Assembly: GCA_017397305.1 (NCBI GenBank)
Contig: JAFQJB010000016.1
Coordinates: 20,230-84,229, forward strand
Direction of reading: 5' to 3'
DNA from: Clostridia bacterium
Lineage (GTDB): Bacteria > Bacillota > Clostridia > Christensenellales > Borkfalkiaceae
Length of the DNA stretch: 64,000 nt
A program made the translations under genes and the position numbers. Below the pieces are notes generated by a model. It worked only from the letters and a program-made list of their open reading frames with translations, did not search any database and was not told where the DNA came from. Of the stretch, positions 27,052-36,436 are shown in pieces (positions within the stretch are counted from its first letter, which is position 1; every line of letters starts with the position of its first letter).

Positions 27052-27057
27052 TATTTA

Positions 27058-28020
27058 TTAGTTTCTTACGCCCAATGCTTCAAAGGTTTTGTCAAGTGAA
27101 GCAAGTTTTTCAGAGAACAATTTTTGTTCGTCTTCGGGAAGTTCAACCTTAACGATTTCCTTAACACCCGAACCACCAACCTTACAGAGAACGCCAGTGC
27201 AAAGGTCTTTTGCGCCGTATTCGCCGTTAAGAAGGGTTGCAAGGGGAAGAACGGTATCGGTGTTTGCAACCAACGCCTTAATTAATTGAACGGTTGATGC
27301 TGCGATTGCATAGAAGGTTGCGCCCTTAGCTTTGATAACCTTTGCGCCTGCTGCTACCATACCGGTATAGATATTGTTAAGTTCTGTTTCTAAGTCAGCT
27401 TCGCTAACACCCATAACCTTTTTGCAGTATTCTTTAATAGGCATACCACAAACGGTACAAAGGCTCCACGGAACCATACAAGCATCGCCGTGTTCACCAA
27501 ATACGAATGCGTTGATGTTTGAAGAATCAACCTTGCAGTATTCAGCAACGGCTTGGGTAAGTCTGTTAGAGTCTAAAAGCGTACCAGTACCGATAACTTG
27601 GTTAGTGGGGATACCGGTATCTTTCATAACAACGTAAGTCAAAACGTCAACGGGGTTGCTTACAACAACGTACAACGCTTCGGGTGCGTATTTATAAATT
27701 TCTTTGATAACGCCTTTCAAGATGCCAACGTTAATACCTGCAAGGTCAAGTCTGGTTTGACCGGGCTTTCTGCCAACGCCAAAAGTTATAACGACGATAT
27801 CCGAACCAACGATATCAGAATATTCACCGCTCCAAATTTTAACAGAGGGAGCCGCTGCGGCACATTGAGAAATATCAAGTGCTTCGCCTTCTGCCTTTTC
27901 TTTATTGATGTCTACCAAAACGATTTCAGAGCAAACACCTTGAAGGGTAAGCGCATAAGCAATAGTAGCACCAACGTTGCCTGTTCCTAGAACTGCTATC
28001 TTTCTCTTTTTTTGTACCAT
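27058..28020 (-). CDS. ldh: L-lactate dehydrogenase
   Basis: The enzyme converts pyruvate and NADH to L-lactate. The 320 residues have the NAD fold VLGTGNVGATIAYALTLQG, the mobile loop RKPGQTRLDLAGIN (glutamine rather than arginine marks lactate over malate specificity), GTGTLLDSNRLTQ and the catalytic histidine in FGEHGDACMVPWS. Length is normal. It is followed on the same strand by the Mn-type leader and the permease. Confidence 0.95.
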   Translation of the reverse strand: MVQKKRKIAVLGTGNVGATIAYALTLQGVCSEIVLVDINKEKAEGEALDISQCAAAAPSVKIWSGEYSDIVGSDIVVITFGVGRKPGQTRLDLAGINVGILKGVIKEIYKYAPEALYVVVSNPVDVLTYVVMKDTGIPTNQVIGTGTLLDSNRLTQAVAEYCKVDSSNINAFVFGEHGDACMVPWSLCTVCGMPIKEYCKKVMGVSEADLETELNNIYTGMVAAGAKVIKAKGATFYAIAASTVQLIKALVANTDTVLPLATLLNGEYGAKDLCTGVLCKVGGSGVKEIVKVELPEDEQKLFSEKLASLDKTFEALGVRN

Positions 28021-28115
28021 AAAACAAATTCTCTCCTATTCTAAGCTTTGATTATATGATACACAATAAATCAAAATTTTGCAATCGTTTTTGGCAATTT
28101 TTTGCAAAATAATTT

Positions 28116-29477
28116 TTATCGTCCTTCAATTTTATCCTTTTTAATTACGTCTTCTACTATTTGATATATATCCCCTGCCCCTAGCACCAAAACCGCATCC
28201 ACCTTTTTCCCCACCTTTTCTATTACCGATAAAAGCCTTTCTTGGTCTCTAATATACTCACATTTTCCGCCACTATCAATTATGTTTTTAGCAAGTGTTT
28301 TTGCGTCGCCTTGCTCGTCAAATTTTTCTCTTGCGGGATAGGTTTTATATATATAAAGATTTTCAGTGTCTTTTAAAACTGAAACAAAGTCTTTAATCAG
28401 CAATTTCGTTCTAGAATAGGTGTGCGGTTGAAAAACGACGGCAAAATCCTCAAATCGCTTACTAAACACGCTAAGTATACTATCTATCTCTTTGGGGTGG
28501 TGGGCATAATCACCAAAAACTTTTACGCCCTTAAACTCGCCTAAAAACTCGTCTCTTCTCTTTACACTAGAAAAGTTTTCTAACGCGCCTTTAACGTGCT
28601 TACTTTCCACTCCTAAAACGTGACAAACGGCAAAGCAAGCAAGTGCGTTATAAACGTTATGTAGCCCCGAAACTCTTAAATTTATTTTGCACACGGGTTG
28701 AGAGTAAGCACAAGCGGTAAAAGAATACCCCTCCCCGTTAAATTTTATATCCTTTGCGGTATAGGTCGCTCTATTTTTTATACCGAAAGTCACCGTACTA
28801 TCGTCAAAAAGTCCTTGCGAGTTTATATCGTCGGCGTTAATAACCGATATCCGCCCCTTGCAAAACCTCTTAAAAGTGTCGGTCAAGTCTTCCATATCGG
28901 CATAACTATCCATATGGTCGTTATCTAAATTCAAAACCAGTGCAATGGTGGGATGCAAGTGCAAAAGATTCTTTTTGTATTCGCAAGCTTCAATAACCGC
29001 CACGTCTTTCCCCACACGAAAATTCCCAAACACTTTATCTTCCCCACCTAAAAACACCGTGGGATTAACACCTGCTAATATGAGCGAATTTGCAATCATT
29101 GCGGTAGTAGTTGTTTTTCCGTGACAGCCCGCAACACCCACACTCTTTAGGTATAGGCTTTCTATAAGCGATAAAAATTCTATTCGCTTCATCGTGGGAA
29201 TACCTTTTTCCCTTGCTTTTTTTAGTTCGGGGTTAGCGTCTAATACGGCTGAAGAATAAACGAGTAAGTCGCAGTCGCTAACGTTTTTTTCGCTGTGGGT
29301 ATAATATATTTTCGCACCCAAATTTTCAAGGTTTTCGGTAAGCGAATTTGCATTTATATCACTGCCTGAAACGGCAATTTTCCTATCAATGCAAAAAAGC
29401 GCCAAAGCGCTCATAGAAATACCACCCACACCGACAAAATGAACGGATTTTAATTTGTTTATATCAATAACTTTCAT
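28116..29477 (-). CDS. murC: UDP-N-acetylmuramate--L-alanine ligase
   Basis: MurC adds the first amino acid of the peptidoglycan stem peptide. In 453 residues it has the N-terminal VHFVGVGGISMSALALF, ATP-binding GCHGKTTTTAMIA near 108, EACEYKKNLLHLHPTIALVLNLDNDHMD, and GDYAHHPKEI near 318, all Mur-ligase hallmarks; the SGSDIN sequence fits MurC. It is divergent from spoVG. Confidence 0.97.
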   Translation of the reverse strand: MKVIDINKLKSVHFVGVGGISMSALALFCIDRKIAVSGSDINANSLTENLENLGAKIYYTHSEKNVSDCDLLVYSSAVLDANPELKKAREKGIPTMKRIEFLSLIESLYLKSVGVAGCHGKTTTTAMIANSLILAGVNPTVFLGGEDKVFGNFRVGKDVAVIEACEYKKNLLHLHPTIALVLNLDNDHMDSYADMEDLTDTFKRFCKGRISVINADDINSQGLFDDSTVTFGIKNRATYTAKDIKFNGEGYSFTACAYSQPVCKINLRVSGLHNVYNALACFAVCHVLGVESKHVKGALENFSSVKRRDEFLGEFKGVKVFGDYAHHPKEIDSILSVFSKRFEDFAVVFQPHTYSRTKLLIKDFVSVLKDTENLYIYKTYPAREKFDEQGDAKTLAKNIIDSGGKCEYIRDQERLLSVIEKVGKKVDAVLVLGAGDIYQIVEDVIKKDKIEGR

Positions 29478-29551
29478 ACGTTAAATATACTAAAAAAAGC
29501 AAAAAAATAGCACAAAAGTTAAAAAAACTGCAACTTTTTTTAAAAAACCTA

Positions 29552-29580
29552 TTGAAATCAGCATTAAGTTGTGATATTAT
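29552..29580 (+). promoter_or_regulatory. Promoter for spoVG
   Basis: TTGAAA (29552-29557), 17 bases, TATTAT (29575-29580), about 35 bases before the ATG at 29614. Confidence 0.65.
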
Positions 29581-29613
29581 GTATACAATATATGTTAAGG
29601 ATGGTAAATATTA

Positions 29614-29889
29614 ATGAAAATCACCGATGTAAGAGTTCGTATCGTTAAAAAAGACGATAGCAAACTCAAAGCTGTTGCTTCAGTTACTTTTGAAGATTGC
29701 TTTGTTGTTCACGACATCAAAGTTATCGAAGGCACTGAAGGCTATTTTATCGCAATGCCCTCGAGGAAAACTGGCGACGGCGAATATAAAGACATCGCTC
29801 ACCCCATAAAAACCGATATGAGAGAAGAATTGGTTAAAGTTATTCTCGCCGCTTTTGAAGAAGAAAAACTTAAACCCGTAGAAGACTAA
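29614..29889 (+). CDS. spoVG: Septation/regulatory protein SpoVG
   Basis: SpoVG is a small nucleic-acid-binding regulator affecting septation and sporulation in bacilli. The 91 residues start [40 protein letters not shown] and include [21 protein letters not shown], the family core. It has its own promoter and a terminator directly after it. Confidence 0.97.
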   Translation: MKITDVRVRIVKKDDSKLKAVASVTFEDCFVVHDIKVIEGTEGYFIAMPSRKTGDGEYKDIAHPIKTDMREELVKVILAAFEEEKLKPVED

Positions 29890-29927
29890 TCTTTTATCTC
29901 TTTTATCAACAAAATTAAACGTAAAAA

Positions 29928-29958
29928 AACTTACCGCATTATTATGTGGCAAGTTTTT
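29928..29958 (+). terminator. Terminator after spoVG
   Basis: AACTTACCGCAT and ATGTGGCAAGTT form an imperfect stem (one wobble, one mismatch) followed by TTTTTCC, ending 33 bases before the next ATG. Confidence 0.6.
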
Positions 29959-29990
29959 CCTATTGTTTAAATAAGTTAACGCAAACCACT

Positions 29991-30677
29991 ATGAAAGAAG
30001 CCACAATAAAACCTATAGCACACGTCCTTTCAGATTTTAAGGAAAAGTTCGGTATCCCCCGCCAAAGCGGAAGGGCACCGTCCGTCCTTTCAACAATCGT
30101 TTTCGAGCCTGAATTTAGGGATAAGAACGCACTGCTTGGTATTGAGGGCTTTTCTCATATTTGGGTTATCTTTGATTTTTCACTCGCTCATAAAGAAGGC
30201 TTTTCCCCCACCGTCCGTCCACCAAGGCTTGGCGGTAACCAAAGGGTTGGCGTGTTTGCAAGCCGTTCCCCGTTTAGACCGAATAATTTAGGGCTATCGT
30301 CGGGGAAACTGGTTAGAGTGGAAGAGCAAGAGGGTTTAGGCAGTGTCCTTATCGTTTCGGGGTTAGATTTACTTGACGGCACCCCTATATACGATATAAA
30401 GCCGTATCTCCCCTTTACCGACTGTCACGTGGATGCGGTTGGTGGTTATGCTGACGAGAAGAAGGACTATAAACTAAAAGTGCAATATTTGGATGATATA
30501 GATAAACTTTTACCACCCGACCTTATACCCGCACTTACAGAGTGTTTAGCAGACGACCCCCGCCCCTCCTATCAAGAGGACGGCAGAGAGTACGGAATGA
30601 GGTTTGCTGATTTTAACGTTAAGTTTAAGGTTGAAGATAATACGTTAATCGTGTTTGATATTTCAAAATGTGAATAA
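29991..30677 (+). CDS. trmO: tRNA N6-threonylcarbamoyladenosine methyltransferase TrmO
   Basis: The TrmO/TsaA family methylates t6A37 of certain tRNAs. The ATG at 29991 gives 228 residues and the usual start TIKPIAHVLSDFKEKFGIPRQSGRAP; a GTG at 29946 would put 15 unrelated residues inside the spoVG terminator. Visible family blocks are ALLGIEGFSHIWVIFDF, RPPRLGGNQRVGVFASRSPFRPN and DLLDGTPIYDIKPYLPFTD. No good ribosome binding site is visible. Confidence 0.92.
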   Translation: MKEATIKPIAHVLSDFKEKFGIPRQSGRAPSVLSTIVFEPEFRDKNALLGIEGFSHIWVIFDFSLAHKEGFSPTVRPPRLGGNQRVGVFASRSPFRPNNLGLSSGKLVRVEEQEGLGSVLIVSGLDLLDGTPIYDIKPYLPFTDCHVDAVGGYADEKKDYKLKVQYLDDIDKLLPPDLIPALTECLADDPRPSYQEDGREYGMRFADFNVKFKVEDNTLIVFDISKCE

Positions 30678-30682
30678 AATTT

Positions 30683-30713
30683 ATACCCGCTGAGATTCAG
30701 CGGGTATTTTTTA
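30683..30713 (+). terminator. Terminator after trmO
   Basis: ATACCCGCTGA, GAT, TCAGCGGGTAT then TTTTTTATTTT. The T-tract runs into the xylB stop on the other strand. Confidence 0.9.
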
Positions 30714-32189
30714 TTTTAGTTCGGTGAACAACTGTTTACAACATGGGTAAATTTTCTTAAACGCGTTGTATTTTTTATCATATTTTTCAACAAGCGCGGA
30801 ATCGGGTTTTATTACATTTGCAGTTTGGCAAAGTTTATTACAAACCTTTTCAACCGATTGATATTCCCCGCAAGATACCATTGCAAGCATTGCCCCGCCC
30901 ATTGAAGGGCCTTGCTCGGTCTTTGGAATTTCAAGTTCTACGTTAAGAACGGCTGAAATAATTTTTCTCCATAGTGGCGATTTTGCGCCACCCCCACAAA
31001 GCTTGCTTTTATCAATGGTTATGCCAAGGCTTCTTGCGACCTCAACACTATCGCGAAGAGCAAACGCAACACCTTCTAAAAGGGCAAGAACCATATCTTC
31101 TCTTCTTGTTTCCATACTCATACCGATAAACGTTCCGCGTGCATCAACGTCGTTAATTGGGCTTCGCTCCCCCATAAGATAAGGAAGGAAGAACACGTTG
31201 TTTTCACCAAGCATATCTTCAGTTATTTTTGCTTGCTCGCCCTCATAATCGGTTGTTTTTAACACGTTTTCCAAAAGCCACTTATTGCACGATGCCGCGG
31301 AAAGCATACAGCCCATAAGGTGATAACCGCCGTCTGCATGTGCAAAAGAGTGAAGAGCATTGTTCGTATCCACACCAAACTTTGAAGAGGAAATAAATAC
31401 CGTGCCCGAAGTTCCAAGCGAAATGTTGCAACCGCCGTTACCAACAACACCCGTTCCTATTGCCGCGGCGGCATTATCCCCAGCGCCAGCACAAACCTTA
31501 ACGTCACTAGGAAGACCTAAAAGGCAAGCAACGTCTTCTTTAACTCTTCCTATAGCTTCGTAGCTTTCATAAAGAGTGGGCATAACCGCCTCTTCAATAC
31601 CGCAAATTTCCAGCATTTGTTTTGACCAACACTTGTTTTCAACGTCTAAAAGAAGCATACCGGACGCGTCCGAATAATCGCAGGCATGCACACCCGTCAA
31701 GCGATAGTTTATATAGTCTTTGGGAAGCATTATCTTGGTTATTTTTTCAAAATTTTCTTGCTCATTTTCTTTCATCCAAAGAATTTTTGGCGCGGTAAAG
31801 CCAGCAAAAGCAATGTTAGCGGTATAGGAAGAAAGTTTATCTTTGCCGATTACCCCGTTAAGATAATCAACTTGTGCTTGTGTTCTACCATCGTTCCATA
31901 AAATTGCTGGGCGAATAACGTTATCGTTTTTATCAAGAGCAACAAGTCCGTGCATTTGCCCGCCACAGCCTATACCTTTAATAAGTGATTTATCAAATCC
32001 TTTTATAAGTTCTGGAACACCCTTAACCAATGCTTTATACCAATCTTCAGGAATTTGCTCGCTCCAACCCGCTTTTGGAAAATATAATGGATAATCACAA
32101 CTATAACTATTATGTATTGCGCCTTGCTCATCCATCAAAATAAGTTTCATTGAAGACGTTCCAAGGTCTATTCCTATATAATAACTCAT
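30711..32189 (-). CDS. xylB: Xylulokinase
   Basis: A FGGY-family sugar kinase of 492 residues. IGIDLGTSSMKLILMDEQG is the phosphate-1 motif; GCGGQMHGLVALDKNDNVIRPAILWNDGRT is characteristic of xylulokinases; ISLGTSGTVFIS and LCGGGAKSPLWRKI are the phosphate-2 and adenosine regions. It follows an ABC exporter by 5 bases; no xylose isomerase or transporter is next to it, so the sugar source is unclear. Confidence 0.92.
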   Translation of the reverse strand: MSYYIGIDLGTSSMKLILMDEQGAIHNSYSCDYPLYFPKAGWSEQIPEDWYKALVKGVPELIKGFDKSLIKGIGCGGQMHGLVALDKNDNVIRPAILWNDGRTQAQVDYLNGVIGKDKLSSYTANIAFAGFTAPKILWMKENEQENFEKITKIMLPKDYINYRLTGVHACDYSDASGMLLLDVENKCWSKQMLEICGIEEAVMPTLYESYEAIGRVKEDVACLLGLPSDVKVCAGAGDNAAAAIGTGVVGNGGCNISLGTSGTVFISSSKFGVDTNNALHSFAHADGGYHLMGCMLSAASCNKWLLENVLKTTDYEGEQAKITEDMLGENNVFFLPYLMGERSPINDVDARGTFIGMSMETRREDMVLALLEGVAFALRDSVEVARSLGITIDKSKLCGGGAKSPLWRKIISAVLNVELEIPKTEQGPSMGGAMLAMVSCGEYQSVEKVCNKLCQTANVIKPDSALVEKYDKKYNAFKKIYPCCKQLFTELK

Positions 32190-32194
32190 TTTTT

Positions 32195-33910
32195 TTAGTC
32201 CTCCCTGAATTGTAAATTATATAGATTTGCGTAAGTGCCGTTTTGTTGCATAAGTTGTTCGTGTTTGCCACGTTCAGTTATCTTTCCGCCCGAAATAACT
32301 GCAATTTCGTCAGCATTTTTAACGGTTGACAAGCGGTGTGCAACCACGATTGTGGTTCTACCCTTACACAACTCGTCAAGCGATTGCTGAATTAAAATTT
32401 CGGTGGTGTTGTCAAGCGCACTTGTCGCCTCGTCTAAAATAAGTATTGGCGGGTTCTTTAAGAACACTCTTGCGATTGAAAGTCTTTGCTTTTGACCGCC
32501 CGAAAGTTTAACACCCCTCTCGCCGATAACGGTATCGTAGCCTTCTTCTAAGCCCATAACGAACTCGTGAATATTTGCGCGCTTTGCCGCAAGTATAACC
32601 TCTTCGTCGGTTGCGTCCGGTTTTCCGTATAAAATGTTGTCGCGGATGCTTGCGTTAAATAAATACACGTCTTGCTGAACGATACCAATGTTTTTTCTAA
32701 GCGATTCTCTGGTAACGTCTTTGACGTTTATGCCGTCGATAAAGATATCTCCCCTTTCCACGTCATAAAAGCGGGGTATTAGGTGGCAAACGGTTGTCTT
32801 TCCTCCACCGCTTGGTCCAACTAAGGCAAATATTTGCCCTTTTTTTACTTCAAGCGAGAAGTCTTCTAAAACGTCTTTATTGTCGGTGTAGCCATAAGTT
32901 ACGTCCTTAAATTTTATATTGCCTTCAACGCTTTTAAGTTCTTTTGCGTTTTCACTATCCTTTTCAGGCTCGGTATCCATGACCTCTAAAAACCGCTTAA
33001 AACCCGTAACGCCGTTTTGGTATTGTTCCATAAACATTATAAGTTGCCTTACGGGTGCTAGGAAGATGTTAATCGACACGATAAAAGCGGTGTAATCGCC
33101 AAGTTCAATTGCCTCCGAATACAAGAACATTCCGCCCGCTATAAGCACCACGACGTTAAACACTTCGGTAACGAAAGTGGACGTTGAGTGGAACACACCC
33201 ATTGCGTGAAAGGCCTTTCTTCTTGAAGATACAAACCACTTGTTACCCTTTTCAAACTTTTGTTTTTCGGTATCGGAATTGGTGAACGCTTTGGTTACCC
33301 TTATGCCCGAAATACTGCTCTCTAACGACGCGTTGATTTGTGCAAGCGATTTTCTGCTTTCCATAAACGCGTTGCGCATTTTCTTTCTTACCAGCATTGA
33401 AATTATGATAAGGAAGGGCACGCACACAAAGATTATAAGCGTTAGGTAAACGTTTATGGTCATAAGATAGATAAACGACGCTATAATCGAAATACCCGAG
33501 ATAAGCACGTTTTCGGGGCCGTGGTGCGCAAGTTCACTTATATCGTTAAGGTCGCTCGTCATTCTCGACATAATTTTTCCCGTTTCGTGATTATCGTAGA
33601 ATTTATAAGGCAAGGTTTGTAGGTGGTTAAACATATCGCTACGCATTCTAGCCTGCATTTTAACACCTATCATATGCCCTTGATATTGGATAAAATAGTT
33701 TAGCAACATACGGACAATATATATCGCTAATAGCAAACAGCCGAAAATTATTATCATATCATAATCTTTGTTGAGGATAGAATCGTTAAGCATGTTCCTT
33801 GTTATGATTGGATAAAGTAGTCCTAGCATCGACACGGCAAAAGATGCCAGCATATCGAATATGAACATTACTTTATGCGGTTTATAGTACGAAAAAAACC
33901 TTTTTAACAT
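32195..33910 (-). CDS. ABC exporter (permease-ATPase half transporter)
   Basis: About 571 residues from the ATG at 33910, which has an AAGGAG site; upstream in-frame ATGs add 21 residues without one. Six membrane segments (about 15-300) precede the ATPase: Walker A GPSGGGKTT (about 372), signature LSGGQKQRLSIARVFLKNPP, Walker B ILILDEATSALD and H-loop VAHRLSTVKNADEI. This is the MsbA/MdlB type; the substrate cannot be told. It is co-oriented with xylB five bases downstream and has its own promoter. Confidence 0.92.
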   Translation of the reverse strand: MLKRFFSYYKPHKVMFIFDMLASFAVSMLGLLYPIITRNMLNDSILNKDYDMIIIFGCLLLAIYIVRMLLNYFIQYQGHMIGVKMQARMRSDMFNHLQTLPYKFYDNHETGKIMSRMTSDLNDISELAHHGPENVLISGISIIASFIYLMTINVYLTLIIFVCVPFLIIISMLVRKKMRNAFMESRKSLAQINASLESSISGIRVTKAFTNSDTEKQKFEKGNKWFVSSRRKAFHAMGVFHSTSTFVTEVFNVVVLIAGGMFLYSEAIELGDYTAFIVSINIFLAPVRQLIMFMEQYQNGVTGFKRFLEVMDTEPEKDSENAKELKSVEGNIKFKDVTYGYTDNKDVLEDFSLEVKKGQIFALVGPSGGGKTTVCHLIPRFYDVERGDIFIDGINVKDVTRESLRKNIGIVQQDVYLFNASIRDNILYGKPDATDEEVILAAKRANIHEFVMGLEEGYDTVIGERGVKLSGGQKQRLSIARVFLKNPPILILDEATSALDNTTEILIQQSLDELCKGRTTIVVAHRLSTVKNADEIAVISGGKITERGKHEQLMQQNGTYANLYNLQFRED

Positions 33911-33933
33911 TTTTTTGCTCCTTATTCCATTAT

Positions 33934-33962
33934 ATTTTATCATAACTAAATTTTGTTGTAAA
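33934..33962 (-). promoter_or_regulatory. Promoter for the ABC exporter-xylB unit
   Basis: Minus strand TTTACA (33957-33962), 17 bases, TAAAAT (33934-33939), about 17 bases before the AAGGAG-led start. Confidence 0.55.
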
Positions 33963-33976
33963 TAAATGAACAAAAA

Positions 33977-34003
33977 AAAGACTGCAAATTTGCAGTCTTT
34001 TTA
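33977..34003 (-). terminator. Bidirectional terminator
   Basis: AAAGACTGCAAA is followed at once by its complement TTTGCAGTCTTT, with T-runs on both strands. On the minus strand it ends transcription from the acyl-CoA synthetase gene. Confidence 0.85.
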
Positions 34004-34046
34004 ATTTAATGGTTAATTGCTATATCAATAAATGAGTTAGAAGCGA

Positions 34047-34133
34047 GTTTGGCTAGGCTCGAGAGCCAAAACAGACGAGATAGAACGTCCGTTCATCGAG
34101 GTTGTTTTGGCGAATCAGTAAACGACGCCAAAC
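34047..34133. other. Paired hairpins sharing the GTTTTGGC/GCCAAAAC stem
   Basis: Between the synthetase stop and the terminator are two hairpins with nearly the same stem: GTTTGGCT...AGCCAAAAC (34047-34072) and GTTTTGGCG...CGCCAAAC (34104-34133). No frame or known RNA family is evident; it may be a 3' untranslated structure. Confidence 0.4.
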
Positions 34134-34138
34134 GATGC

Positions 34139-36430
34139 TTATAACTTATTTCTTTGGATTTTACCGCTTACAGTCTTGGGCAATTCGTCTCTAAATACAA
34201 CGATTCTTGGATATTTGTAAGGAGCGGTCTTTGACTTGACGTAGGTTTGAATTTCTTTCTTTAATTCTTCGGTAGGCTCGGTGCCTTTAACGAGAACTAT
34301 ACTTGCCTTAACGACTTGACCACGAACTTCGTCAGGCTCAGCCGAAACACCACATTCTAGAACGTAGGGAAGTTCCATAATAACCGATTCGATTTCAAAA
34401 GGTCCAATGCGGTAACCGGAAGACTTAATAACGTCGTCAACACGGCCAACGTACCAATAGAAGCCGTCCTCGTCGCGCCAAGCAGTGTCGCCAGTGTGAT
34501 AATATCCATCGTGCCAAACCTCTTTGGTCTTTTCTTCGTCACGATAATATCCCATAAACAAACCACACGGTGCGCCGTCTTTAACGTTGATAACGATTTC
34601 ACCAACTTCACCAACCTTAACCGAATTGCCGTTTTCGTCAACGATATCGATATCGTAGATAGGTGCAGGTTTACCCATAGAGCCAATCTTGTGGGGTTTG
34701 CCAACAAGGTTGCCGACGAGCATTGTGGTTTCCGATTGACCAAAGCCTTCTTTGATTTGAAGACCAGTAAGTTTTTCAAACTGATTGTAAACTTCTGGGT
34801 TGAGTGCTTCCCCTGCCGTAGACATATGTTGAACGGAAGAAAAATCGTATCTAGACAAATCTTCTTTAATTAACATACGAAGCATTGTGGGTGGTGCACA
34901 GAAGGTTGTGATTTTATGCTTTGCGAACATAGGCAATATATCAGCCGCGTCAAACCTATCGAAGTCGTAAACGAAGGTAGCCGCCTCGCAAAGCCATTGT
35001 CCATAGAGTTTACCCCACATAGATTTTGCCCAACCAGTGTCTGAAATGGTAAAGTGCAAGCCGTCGGGGTCAACGTTGTGCCAATATTTTGCAGTGTGGA
35101 AGTGACCCAAAGGATATTTGTGGTTATGAAGTGCCATCTTGGGATATCCGCTTGTTCCAGAAGTGAAGAACATAAGAAGCGGGTCGTCACCACAAGCGGT
35201 GTCTTCGGTGCGATTAAAGTGGGTGCTATACATAACGTACTCTTCGTCAAAGTTGCGCCAACCCTCTCTTGTGCCGTTAACCATAATTTTGTGCTTCATT
35301 TCGGGGCATTTTTCCATAGCAATCTCGGCTTGGTGAGCTGTGTCGCCGTCCGCCGTACAAATGATTGCCGTTGCGCCTGAAGCCTTAAATCTATACTCAA
35401 AGTCGTGTTCTTGAAGTTGGTTTGTTGCAAGGATTGCAACCGCGCCGAGCTTGTTAAGTCCAAGCATTGCAAACCAGAACTGGTAGTGACGTTTTAGAAC
35501 GAGCACAACCCTATCGCCCTTCTTTATGCCGAGCGACTTAAAGTAGTTTGCACACCTTGCCGACTCTTTTTTAACGTCGGTAAAGGTAATTCTTCTCTCG
35601 GTTTTATCCTTAGAGATATGGAGCATTGCAAGTTTATCGGGCTCGCGTTCGGCAAGCGCGTCAACAAGGTCGAATGCAAAGTTAAATTTTTCGGTGTTTT
35701 TAAACTTAATCGAGGTGGGTGTGCCGTCCGCGTCTTCCACAACGTCGATATAGTTTTGATAAATTCTTTGCTTGTTATCTTTTGCCTTTTCTTTTTTAGG
35801 CTTAATTTCTTGCTTTTCTTTAGAAAGTTCGGGGATAGGTTCGCCCGTGGGGTTTAATACGATTGCATAAAAGATACAGTCCTTTCCGTTAACCGCAATC
35901 ATACCGTGGGGCACGTCACTATCGTAATAAATGCTGTCCCCCGGCCCTAAAACTTCCTTATGTTCGCCAATTTGAACCATGAGGTATCCGTCAACGACGA
36001 TATCGCACTCTTGACCAGCGTGGGTGGTAAGTTCAATGGGTTGACCTTGTGCTTCTTCACTATACTCACTCTTAACGTAAAGGGGCTCTGCAATACGGTT
36101 TTTAAATGCGTATGCTAGGTTGTGATAGGTCATGCCGTGTGCGTTTGCAATAACTTGACCTGCGCCCTTTCTAGTTAGGGTATAACCTCTAAGTTTAGGG
36201 CTATAACCTTCGATAATATCAGTTACGTTTACGCCAAGTGCGATTGCACAGCGGTAAATAAACGCAAAGTTAAGGTCGTTTTGACCATTTTCGCAAAGCA
36301 AATATTCTTCTTTAGATACGCCCGTCTTTTCCGCCATTTCTTCTACGGATAGACCAACGATATCACGGAGCTCGCGAATACGCCCCGCCATTTCCTTGAT
36401 TTTTAAGTCAAGACCTGTCATTTGTTCCAT
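34139..36430 (-). CDS. HTH-cupin-acyl-CoA synthetase fusion
   Basis: A 763-residue three-part protein. Residues 10-65 are an XRE-type helix-turn-helix (ELRDIVGLSVEEMAEKTGVSKEEYLLCENG); about 130-185 is a cupin (HAGQECDIVVDGYLMVQIG, PGDSIYYDSDVPHGMIAV); from about 240 an AMP-forming acyl-CoA synthetase of the acetyl/medium-chain type, with P-loop MFFTSGTSGYPKMALHNHKY, GFGQSETT, YHTGDTAWRDEDGFYWYVGRVDDVIKSSGYRIGPFE and the catalytic lysine in KTVSGKIQRN. HTH-cupin regulators and such synthetases often occur as neighbours in Clostridia; here they are one chain. A T-box leader precedes it, so an uncharged tRNA should turn it on. The acid substrate is unknown. Confidence 0.88.
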   Translation of the reverse strand: MEQMTGLDLKIKEMAGRIRELRDIVGLSVEEMAEKTGVSKEEYLLCENGQNDLNFAFIYRCAIALGVNVTDIIEGYSPKLRGYTLTRKGAGQVIANAHGMTYHNLAYAFKNRIAEPLYVKSEYSEEAQGQPIELTTHAGQECDIVVDGYLMVQIGEHKEVLGPGDSIYYDSDVPHGMIAVNGKDCIFYAIVLNPTGEPIPELSKEKQEIKPKKEKAKDNKQRIYQNYIDVVEDADGTPTSIKFKNTEKFNFAFDLVDALAEREPDKLAMLHISKDKTERRITFTDVKKESARCANYFKSLGIKKGDRVVLVLKRHYQFWFAMLGLNKLGAVAILATNQLQEHDFEYRFKASGATAIICTADGDTAHQAEIAMEKCPEMKHKIMVNGTREGWRNFDEEYVMYSTHFNRTEDTACGDDPLLMFFTSGTSGYPKMALHNHKYPLGHFHTAKYWHNVDPDGLHFTISDTGWAKSMWGKLYGQWLCEAATFVYDFDRFDAADILPMFAKHKITTFCAPPTMLRMLIKEDLSRYDFSSVQHMSTAGEALNPEVYNQFEKLTGLQIKEGFGQSETTMLVGNLVGKPHKIGSMGKPAPIYDIDIVDENGNSVKVGEVGEIVINVKDGAPCGLFMGYYRDEEKTKEVWHDGYYHTGDTAWRDEDGFYWYVGRVDDVIKSSGYRIGPFEIESVIMELPYVLECGVSAEPDEVRGQVVKASIVLVKGTEPTEELKKEIQTYVKSKTAPYKYPRIVVFRDELPKTVSGKIQRNKL

Positions 36431-36436
36431 AACGTT

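Noticed and set aside
27058..28020. Malate dehydrogenase instead of lactate dehydrogenase
   Set aside because: The specificity loop has glutamine (GQTRLDL) where malate enzymes have arginine, and the TLLDSNR block is of the lactate type.
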